In this document: piece after piece, positions 1-9,981 of the stretch
How positions within the stretch are numbered: the first letter of the stretch is position 1
Layout of the letters: every line of letters begins with the position of its first letter
Assembly: GCF_033473495.1 (NCBI RefSeq)
Contig: NC_088935.1
Location: 5,146,001-5,210,000 of the forward strand
Reading direction: 5' to 3'
DNA from: Cercospora beticola
Lineage: Eukaryota > Ascomycota > Dothideomycetes > Mycosphaerellales > Mycosphaerellaceae
DNA: 64,000 nucleotides
Translations under genes and position numbers: made by a program
The notes under the pieces: generated by a model
What the model was told of the DNA's origin: nothing
Database searches by the model: none
The model's input: only the letters and a program-made list of their open reading frames with translations

Positions 1-580
1 CCAGTGGGATAATTCCGGCGATCTTGACTGCAAGTCAGCGATATGGAGAGCGGAGTTGATTTTGGTACTGACCTTCTCTGGTGCCAGAAGGGCCATTCTG
101 ACGCAGATCCATCCGCCCTGCGAAGTACCAAGGACGAAGACTTTGCCTCTAATATCAAGAGCTTCGAGGGCCTGAAGATTCATGATCGCGGTGTCCCAGT
201 AGGTGAAATTCTCCGTGTCGGTCCGACTGTTCATTCTCAGAAACGGTGTTCACAAATGTTCAGCATCTCACCTACGTCTGACCATGTCCAAGCAGCTCAA
301 TCGATATGAGATTGAGCGCATTCGTCAATTCCTTGTTCGCATACTGTGATTTGTACAACTCGCTCGAAGTAGTAAAACTGTTCACAAGGACCACAGTTGG
401 CTTCGCAGGATCGTAAGGATGTGGCATCTGGTATGCGGCATCGATGCCGCCCAGATGAGGCACATGAACAGTCTTAGTGTTAGGCATATTGTTCCACTGT
501 GCAGCCAATTCGAGAATTCGTTGTTGTGCAACAACAGCAGCACCTCGGATCTTTGTAGTCATAGACAAGAAGCGGGACAA
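1..580 (-). CDS. Alpha/beta hydrolase, 3' part missing at window edge
   Basis: Probable alpha/beta-hydrolase fold enzyme; the substrate cannot be told. Exons read 580-276, 226-69 and 27-1, continuing off the left edge. Joining them gives ...LLGHGQTRTDTENFTYWD... then VFVLGTSQGGWICVRMALL and EKVIKIAGIIPL. GHGQ resembles the oxyanion region after strand beta3, and GTSQGG is a G-x-S-x-G nucleophile elbow with Ser as the presumed nucleophile; the catalytic Asp and His lie outside the window. The intron donors are GTAGGT and GTACCA, both with CAG acceptors; shifting either junction breaks the reading frame or the fold motif. The start at 580 (MSRFLSMTTK) is the longest; a Met six codons later at 562 is also possible. 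It is transcribed divergently from the RCC1 gene across about 220 bp. Confidence 0.8.
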
Positions 581-800
581 TGTCTAGTCCGCGACTTGAT
601 TGGGTGGACTACTTTAATACAGTGGCTCCAGATCTATCGACTGTGACCTCATTTGTTCGTCTTGCTGGGCAAAGGACGAGTCTCGCTTATGCGGAAGCGG
701 GGCCTTGAGCGGGGCCTGACTTTGGGCGTGCCTTCCCAGTACAGACTTGCAGCTGTCAATGTACCAAGGTACAACCGCCATAGCCAGAACAGCTTCAACT

Positions 801-1985
801 ATGGCCGGAAACAGTCGAGACAGACTGACAAATGGAAACGACTCTGGACAGTTGTACGCTGCTGGCTTCAATGCGCACAAGCAATTGAATCCTACCACCA
901 CAGAGGATCTGAGGGACTTCAAAGCATTCAGCACTGATGCCAAGGGCCCTCGAGTTCTATTCGCGGGATGGAGCACTACAGTGATCATCGACGGGACTCG
1001 AGTGCTTAGCTTGGGATACCAGCGAATTGACCAAGACCTGGGCCCTTTAGCCCAAGAGCTACATTCAGCCATTGGAGACCATGATGCATTCAAGGCATGT
1101 GTCGACGATGCGGGCCGCCTCTATGTCGTCGAAGATGACCAGAGCGGCGGACATGTTCTCGTGTGCAAAAGCGTTGATTCCTCCCCTCGCATCGGTCGAT
1201 TGGCTCTGGCGTCGAACAATCGCATTGCTATGACCGCCAAGCAGGCACCGAATGGCAATCTCTGTCACCTCACTGAGTTCGAAACGTATGAATCGTTTCT
1301 GAAATGGTACGAAGATCCTAGTGGCGAGGGCAACTACCCTATCGGCCATCATATGCTGCCTGGCAGACCGAAAGACCTTCGATCGAATGTAGCGACCTTC
1401 ATACTGCTCTTTCATGATGGTAGCGTCTGGACATGGTAAGTTACACAACAAGGCCAAGGAGTCTACCTTGTCACTGACTGGTTCAGGGGAGACTCGAGAT
1501 ACCAATCTCTGGGTCGGCGTGTCACCGGGGAAGGTGCCACACCAGCTCATCAACCAGGAGTAGTGGAAGACCTTGGAGGCCTAGTCATCGAGTCCATTGC
1601 GGCTGGAGGCTGGGAGGCGGCCGCGATCTCTGAGGACAAGGCCCTATACATATGGGGCGCCGCGGCGCCAGGCGGTGAGGATCGTATCAAGAGCCTAGAA
1701 CCGGGAGAGCTCAGCCTGGTGACGATCTCCGATAGCCCAGATTCAGAACCGCTCGACGTGACGAGTGTCAGCTTTGGGAGCGATCACATTGCTGCAGTAG
1801 CAAATGGCGGGCTCTATGTCGCTGGGAGAAACTCAAATGGCCAGCTTGGAATCGGCCGTGGAGATGCGTTCCTCGCAGACTGGCACAAAGTCGAGCGTCT
1901 GTCTGAAGTCCAACAAGTGATATGCGGCCCTTGCTCAACTTTTGCATTGGCAGCCGGACCGGACAATTCAGCTGAGAAATCTTGA
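801..1985 (+). CDS. RCC1-repeat (beta-propeller) protein
   Basis: A 377-residue RCC1-like beta-propeller protein. Exons are 801-1435 and 1487-1985; the 51-nt intron (GTAAGT...TTCAG) splits a Trp codon so that the join reads TWGDSRYQSLGR, a typical RCC1 blade signature. Other blade-like strings are GQLYAAGFNAHKQL, LYIWGAAAPGG and LYVAGRNSNGQLGIG. RCC1 repeats act as guanine-nucleotide exchange or protein scaffold modules; with only about four clear blades this is closer to small fungal RCC1/ATS1-like proteins than to nuclear RCC1 itself, which I infer only from length. An upstream in-frame Met at 747 would add 18 residues; 801 is preferred because the propeller begins soon after. The last 18 coding bases overlap the end of the convergent DSC3 gene. 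Confidence 0.8.
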
Positions 1986-2825
1986 CAAGCCCATCGTCAA
2001 GTTAATCACGAATCCAGAAAGGACTGCAAACTGCCTTCTGCGGCTCCAAACGCCTTCCTCTCTCATCAACCAGAAGGCTCCTCCAATAGGCCAGAAGAAT
2101 CCAATCAGGTTGCCATAAAGCATGTCTTCCAGCGCACCGGCATCTTCTGAGTCAAATCCTCCATTCTCCTGAGCGTCACCAGCGCCTCCACCGGCTCCCT
2201 GATCCAGCCACCTCTCTTCCAGTGCTAGCAGTTCCTGGCCCATAGGCATGGTATCGGGTGTATGTGTGTGAGCCTGTATAGCGAGAAATTGTGCTCGCAA
2301 ATCAGCTACTTCTGCTGGTGCGAAGCCAGCTGCCAGAAGGCGATCGAAGCCGCGAGGGGCAGGCGTGGTGGTCGTTTCATGGTGCTGCTGTTGCTCTTGG
2401 CCGGCACTAGTCTTTGCATCTTTCGATAACAGCGCCGCGTCCGCTGCCTCTGCTGTTGTTCTCTCCCCTGCGAGCTCATCTGAAGATAGTGGATCACCTA
2501 TCGAGCAATGAATGTACACTCTTGGTGCCAGATCCCGCATCGGCAGCTTCCCCTTCGCTTTCGTGCTCTTCGCCTCGTCATCTCGAACAGGAGGTGGTCG
2601 TGTGATGCTAACACTATTCGATATCGCGGAGTCGTCGACGAGAACTTTGCCAGAGTGGATCAACCGCAGGCGCGCGTTCGATGCGGGTGCTGGGAGCTGT
2701 TCGCGCAGTTGTTGTTTGAGAGCCGCGATGGAAACATGTTCGGGATTCGTGATGTTGAGCACCACATCGGGATTGGACGTCGAGAAGCGTACCACGACAT
2801 CTATTGCCTCATTCGACAAGGACAT
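1968..2825 (-). CDS. dsc3: DSC E3 ubiquitin ligase complex subunit 3 (ubiquitin-like, DUF2407)
   Basis: A single-exon, 285-residue protein with the layout of fungal Dsc3. Residues about 8-70 form a ubiquitin-like fold (VVVRFSTSNPDVVLNI, then LRLIHSGKVLVDD). A variable linker rich in Glu, Gln and Thr follows. The C-terminal DUF2407-like half starts at GFDRLLAAGFAPAEVADLR and ends in two hydrophobic segments (NLIGFFWPIGGAFWLM and FAVLSGFVINLTMGL). In fungi the Golgi Dsc complex ubiquitinates membrane proteins and supports cleavage of the sterol regulator SREBP. The start at 2825 (MSLSNEAIDVV) is chosen because the domain begins at once; a Met 16 codons upstream is less likely. Its stop codon lies inside the coding sequence of the convergent RCC1 gene. 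Confidence 0.85.
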   Translation of the reverse strand: MSLSNEAIDVVVRFSTSNPDVVLNITNPEHVSIAALKQQLREQLPAPASNARLRLIHSGKVLVDDSAISNSVSITRPPPVRDDEAKSTKAKGKLPMRDLAPRVYIHCSIGDPLSSDELAGERTTAEAADAALLSKDAKTSAGQEQQQHHETTTTPAPRGFDRLLAAGFAPAEVADLRAQFLAIQAHTHTPDTMPMGQELLALEERWLDQGAGGGAGDAQENGGFDSEDAGALEDMLYGNLIGFFWPIGGAFWLMREEGVWSRRRQFAVLSGFVINLTMGLSRFLS

Positions 2826-3172
2826 TGTCGAATGGTGGGACTGCAGACGGGAAGCTGCTGTATGTTGTCCCACTCCAGTCCGTCCGTGTTACCGTAGCTC
2901 GGATGTGTCAGCAATTGCGAACCATAGCTATGATGTTATTTGCGGCCTTTCGGTCATTGCATCAATACTTCCAGGTTCATTGCGAGCGAGACTCAAGCAT
3001 ACGAGGTACCTGATCGCATTCTGGCGTGAGAAGTGATATTGCAGCAAGCTGGAAGATCGAGCTGTGTGCCTGCACAACATCGCTTTGACGTCACTTCCAT
3101 TTCAAGCAGCAGACGAGAAGCGTTCATCGACGGCAAAGACAACGTTCCAATATATCGACATTGCTAAGGAAG
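2826..3172. promoter_or_regulatory. Divergent intergenic region, DSC3 / Dabb gene
   Basis: This 347-bp stretch separates two genes transcribed away from each other and must hold both promoters and 5' leaders. I see no clear TATA box or other named site in it. ORFs that cross it are shadows of DSC3. Confidence 0.4.
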
Positions 3173-3614
3173 ATGGCGATCGTCCACATTGTACTGTTCG
3201 AATTCAAGCCAACAGTGACACACGCACAGGTTGAAGATGTAAGTTTGGCAAACGCTCGTTCCAGTTCAGTAATACTGAGCCACATTGAAATAGGTCTGCA
3301 CTCGCATGCTGGCCCTAAAAGACAACTGCATTCACCCAACAACGAACCAGAAATACGTCAAGTCGTATGGCGGTGGACGAGATACATCTCCAGAAGGACT
3401 ACAAGTAGTTAAGCTCCCTCTGATCATGAAAAGATCCACAAACTAACTTCCACAACAGGGAGGATTTTCTCATGGCTTTGTGAGCGAATTCGAGTCGCAA
3501 GAGGATCGCAAGTATTACTTGGAGAAGGACCCTGCACATTTGGAATTTGTGGCGAGTCTGAAAGATGTAATTCAGAATGTCCGTGTGCTCGACTTCGAGC
3601 CAGGCAAGTTTTAG
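3173..3614 (+). CDS. Stress-responsive A/B barrel (Dabb) domain protein
   Basis: A 110-residue protein in three exons: 3173-3238, 3294-3404 and 3459-3614. The introns are 55 and 54 nt (GTAAGT...ATAG and GTAGTT...ACAG). The joined product begins MAIVHIVLFEFKPTVTH and ends HLEFVASLKDVIQNVRVLDF, with FSHGFVSEFESQEDRKYYL between. The opening HIVLFxFK strand, the central His/Glu-rich strand and the DRxYYLxxDPAHxxF block are the pattern of the dimeric ferredoxin-like Dabb family, found in fungal stress proteins and some polyketide cyclases. No cyclase or polyketide synthase gene lies nearby, so a specialised-metabolism role is not supported. The gene is too split to be visible as one long ORF. Confidence 0.85.
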
Positions 3615-3751
3615 GTAGAGATAGATGCTGGATCTGATGCTGTTGCTGCTGCCATGCTATATCTTTTATGGTGGTCATCGGCTTCCGGCCTGCCTCTCGC
3701 TCGAACGCAATCAATGAAAATGCTATACCATCGCTGTACAGGGGCGTTTGG

Positions 3752-4574
3752 CTATGATATGCTGAATGATTCTCCACAGCCACATTGTTCCGCTACGAAT
3801 GTTGTTAGTGGTATTCATGTTAGAGCGCAGAAAAGAATACTCACTGATGTTCGGATTCTTGAAGATGAATCGCGCGCTAAGCTTATCCTCCAACCAGTCC
3901 ATTTCACTTCCGATTATGCTGAACAGTGCCTTGCTGTCTATCAAGACTTTGACGCCATCCTGTTCTACGGTCTCATCGAATGCTCCAGGTTTGTCCACGT
4001 ACTCCAAATGGTATGCTAGCCCGCTACACCCTCTGTTCTTCACGCCTATCCGGATGAGTTTGCTCTCGGGTTGTTCAAATAATTCTTTCAATTGCTCCAC
4101 AGCCTTGGCCGATAGTTTGATGGGAGCTTTCCTGGGCCTCAGCTTGCTCTTTTTTGGCTTAGCTGCTGCTGTCTCGGGAGTGATCGAGGGCTTAGCGGTT
4201 TGTGATGTAGATGTCGCTCCTGCGGTAGCCTTGCTTTTCTGTGCCTCTGCCTCTCCTAATGCTACGCTCGGTGGGCTGTCCTTCCGTTGCCACGGAGCTG
4301 TAGGTGGCCAGGTGTGTTGTGAGCCTCCAGATATGCTTGTCTCTGAGACGCCGCTATTTTTCGGTGGCGGAGGCATGTCGCTGTCCAGTGTCTGCGGACG
4401 ATGAGCGGACTCAGTCATCAGTGGTCGTTTGGAGGACGCTGCTCGCGGTCGGAAGGACGAGAAAGGACATCTTTGGGCCTTGAGACATTGTGCGCATCGC
4501 CGAGTCGAGGCCGGTTGTGATGTGAAACGGAAGATGGTCGACACTGACGGCGCAGCTGTCCTGATTGCCGCCAT
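3752..4574 (-). CDS. isa1: Mitochondrial iron-sulfur assembly protein ISA1 (HesB/IscA family)
   Basis: A 256-residue A-type iron-sulfur carrier that works in mitochondria in maturation of [4Fe-4S] proteins. Exons are 4574-3845 and 3792-3752, with a 52-nt intron (GTGAGT...CGTAG). The second exon supplies only the last residues, EQCGCGESFSIS, including the essential CxC pair (Cys247, Cys249). The third ligand, Cys183, is in RIGVKNRGCSGLAYHLEY; the 64-residue spacing to CxC is normal for the family. The first ~30 residues are Arg/Ser-rich and without acidic residues, consistent with a mitochondrial presequence. Between presequence and the ~105-residue core is an unusually long Pro/Ser/Thr/Ala-rich linker. 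It is divergent from RVB1. Confidence 0.92.
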
Positions 4575-6471
<1,897 letters not shown>

Positions 6472-7151
6472 GGGTAGTAGCTTGATCGAGAGACCGAAGA
6501 GAAAACTTCATTTTCGAGCTCCTAATCAATGAACGACTCGGCCCTTTTGAAAACATGCAACCCACTGAGCGGTTCAGTCAGTGAGAACCACTAGTCTTCT
6601 TCCTCACGCCCGCTACGAGCAGCCGTGACGGGTGATGCGTCATGATGGTTGAGGAAGAGACGTACCAAGCTCTCCGTGCCACATTAGACAACGGAACGCA
6701 CACGGATCTGTGGCGATTGATGTGCTTCACATGCATTAGCCAGCGCACTATTATGATTGCGTTGTGTATTATAGAGAACGAAAGAGAGATACGATAGTCC
6801 TCATTAGCTGAATGTTCGATCCCAGCAGTTCACTCTTCGCATTTTCCTTACTCTATCAAATCCTCGAAAACATCACATTAATTTGAGGTATTCACATTCG
6901 AAGCTCTGAAAAAGGTGGGCACAAGTCTTGGATTGGCCGTATGTATGTCATTACATCGTTAATTTTACACGCTATCTTTTTTCCAGTCCTGTCAATCCAT
7001 ATCATTCGAAAAGAACCTCCTTAGATTCTCGCCTCATCTATTCGCACATAGGGTATCATCGCTCGAAAGAACATATCAAAACATCCAGCCCATGAGATCG
7101 TGGCCATAGCTTAACGTCTCAGGCACATTGTTGAAAAGGGCCCAGCAATTT
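6472..7151. other. Convergent intergenic region after RVB1
   Basis: These 680 bp hold the 3' ends of RVB1 and of the Pth11-like gene. The sequence is A+T-richer than the flanking genes. I see no gene, RNA or repeat in it. Confidence 0.4.
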
Positions 7152-8472
7152 TTATACAAATGAAGCTGCTGACCTGTCGTCCATGGAAGCTTTCAACGAT
7201 GAGGCAGGTTGCGTAGATTTCTGGGATCCATGCGTTTCCGGATCGGATGTTCGCCGTATTCGGTCATGTGTGGCAAAGTCCTGCAGAACTGGACAGTTGC
7301 CATGGTTATTCGCCTGTCCCGCGTGACCCTTATACTGTGGTGGTCTTCGATAATCGGCTGGATCTTCTCGGAGAAATTCAGCGAGTGTGAGACTTCGGCC
7401 TGCTCGACGAAATTCGTCTTCGAGTTCTACGTCGTCGTCCTTGTCGTCTTGTAGTCGCCAGACTGTGGCGAATTCTGGTGGAAGTGCGCTGTTTTTGCGT
7501 CTGCTTTCGTCGTGCGTGGGAAGGGCGGTATCCATTGAGGCTGCTACTGATGGTTTGAAGCCAAGTATTTTGCGCCAGAACCCCCATACGAATGGTAGAT
7601 TTGCTACGAGTAGAGCTGTCGAGCTTTCTCTGACGTACCAGTATGTCCACATGGATCCAAAGGGTTCGCTGAATGAGTAGACTTTGTTTAAGATGGCTGC
7701 GAGGATGACGAAAATTCCAAGAGAGAATATGCCAACCAGGGGTATCTTCTTTCGCCAAGGTAGTTTCATCTTCAAGAATATCGGCAGTCCTATCGCGAGC
7801 ATGATGAGATCGCTGGTCAAGTTAAGACATGCGTTCAGAATCAGGTGATTCGTTGCGGCGTTGCATTGTGATGAGTTGGGTGGCACGGCCCAGTACTGAG
7901 AGAACGGGCGGCACCAGACTCCAAGATATAGAATGACCATGACCACGAAAGCCACAATCACGCCGCCCAGGAGTACCTTGATGGCAATATTCTGCCATCG
8001 GAGCGTGGTCAACCTGTAGACGCGTTAGTCCAAGTGATACACGCAGGTTACGTTCACGTCAATGATAGGACTAACCTCAGGTATAGGATCAACACACAGA
8101 TCTTGGCGAGCCATATGGCAACATTTTGGCAGTTCTCCAGTACCAAGATCAATTTACTCCCTCGAATACGTTGTTGAATATCTGCCTTGGTGAGGGAGCT
8201 GATGTCGAATCCTTCTGGAAAGAGGTTGCTGCTCGTGTTGGCAACAATGTTGATCGTGACAAGGAACACGATGTAAAAGCATATCGCAAGCAGCATGAGG
8301 ATGTCATCTGCCTGCGGCTTAAAGCCTCGGGCCATCCATCGAGATGCACTGAGCGGGACAATTAGCCACCAGAGTCGCAACACTTGGGCGATGCTTGCAC
8401 ATACAATCTACTCGCAGCTATGATGATGACAATGAAGAACCAGATGGAGGACTCGACGATCAGAGGAGGCAT
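7152..8472 (-). CDS. Pth11-like rhodopsin-fold integral membrane protein
   Basis: A 400-residue multi-pass membrane protein of the fungal rhodopsin-domain family that includes Pth11-like receptors. Exons are 8472-8405, 8348-8076 and 8013-7152. The first encodes MPPLIVESSIWFFIVIIIAA, ending mid-codon; the introns are 56 and 62 nt. The joined product shows RWMARGFKPQADDILM (typical first-loop motif), then TM segments around LLAICFYIVFLVTINI, VAIWLAKICVLILYLR, VIVAFVVMVILYLGV, LTSDLIMLAIGLPIF and LVGIFSLGIFVILAAIL. The CRPFSQYW and the QCNAATNHLILNACLNLTSDL strings are conserved in the family. It has no CFEM domain. The hydrophilic C-terminal tail (~120 residues) has an acidic DDKDDDVELEDE run. 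The ligand is unknown; coupling to G proteins is only proposed for this family. Confidence 0.85.
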
Positions 8473-9981
8473 GGTTGTGAAGAAGGTTGCTCGTGGGCTG
8501 GGCCCGGGTCCAGGTGTCAAGGATACTCTTGTGGTGATGCGAAGACGTGCCGCTCGTAGACCCGGCGGGGCATTGTGATGGAGCCGCCGCAGTTCAGCGC
8601 ATCAGTTGCAGTGCGAGGACAGTCGCGACACCGATGGCAGAAGTGAGCCAGGTGTGGATGGAGGCGAGAGCAAAGGAGGAGGAGGAGCGCGTGAGAGCGG
8701 CACCGAAGGTAGCGCGGACGGAAGAAAGCTGGGCTGGTGGATGTGAGCTGAGCGCCTCGCACTGGGGCTGGCAGGCACGGCGGAAGAGGCTGCATGAGAG
8801 AACGCTGCGCTGGGGCACGCCGTTATCTCGCCGCCGCCGATGCGGCTGCATCCGCTCACCAATCTTGGCTCGTCGCTAGCCGGACAGCGTGGATTCGTGC
8901 ATCAGGGCAGAGGACAGCACTGCACTCGATGGTGGCATGGGAGACGGCAAAACTGCCCTGTCCAGACATGCCGGCGTGCTGACCTTCGTCGCTGCCCGTT
9001 CTGAGAACGATCCGGACTGCTGAGGCAGCGGCCACGCGAGCAAGCCGACGCGCTAGTGGAACTCTGTCCCTCCACCTCCGGCTGCATGCTGTCTCCTCCG
9101 AATCCTCCCACGAGTACGAGCATCAGGTCCCACTCTCCACGAACGACATCTCACAGCAGGATGGCGCTCCCAGTATGCCGGTCAGCGAGCGACGAACGGC
9201 ACGCCATCCGATAGAGGATTACGACTTCTAAATTCCTACCCGACTCGCAGCATCGGCACGATGTAGACTTCAACGGTAGCTCTCAACTAAAACAAGCCTT
9301 CGCCGTACCATGTGCCAGGAAGCTGGATCCTCACTTGCACAGCTCCTGTCCGTGCCGAGACATCTGCATCGAGCTCACCACAAGCACCGAATCTGGAAAC
9401 TGGCCGAAAGGGTACAGTACTCCTGCAGCACTGCATACGAAGCACATGTTGGCCGCACTCAAAAACACGTGGAGGACTGCTTCCACTGTCACAAGCTGAC
9501 GCACCCATTGACGCTAAACGGTCACAAACTGTAATCCTCCACGCTTTGATGATGAACGATGGGAGCGGAATTGCAAATGTTGTTGCTTCGCAGTGGAAGC
9601 TTCTGGCACTTGTACAGACATCTGAGATGCAAATCGTTCTGAAGCCCTACACTATTGACCTCGCTTGTTAGGTCTTCCGCACAATGTCTATCAAATCCCT
9701 ACTGGTCTGGAAGCACTCCTCGAATGTCAAGCACAGGCCTCATGAGACCCTTCCCTCGCTGGTTGGAGCCAAGCCGTGCGGCAAGAATGGGGCCCATGTC
9801 TTCACAGCGACACTAAGCAAGTCGTTGTTTCGAAGCTGGCCAAGATTTTTGTGACTGCCGTTAAAGACAGTCTGATCTAGGGCCAACAAGCCAGAATTGT
9901 TGAAATCGCTTCAACGATGCGTCGAACATCCTTGGGTCAAGCTTCCGCAGGACCGTTCGATCTCTTGCTCTTCTTACTCTC
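8473..9981. other. 1.5-kb region without a recognisable gene
   Basis: This lies upstream of the Pth11-like gene and downstream of the Ser/Arg-rich repeat gene, both on the minus strand, so it holds the promoter of the former and the 3' end of the latter. Open frames up to ~119 codons occur on both strands, but none has a recognisable motif or a consistent exon structure. I call nothing here. Confidence 0.35.

Noticed and set aside
3766..4404. 212-codon plus-strand frame
   Set aside because: Antisense to ISA1, whose minus-strand product has clear family residues.
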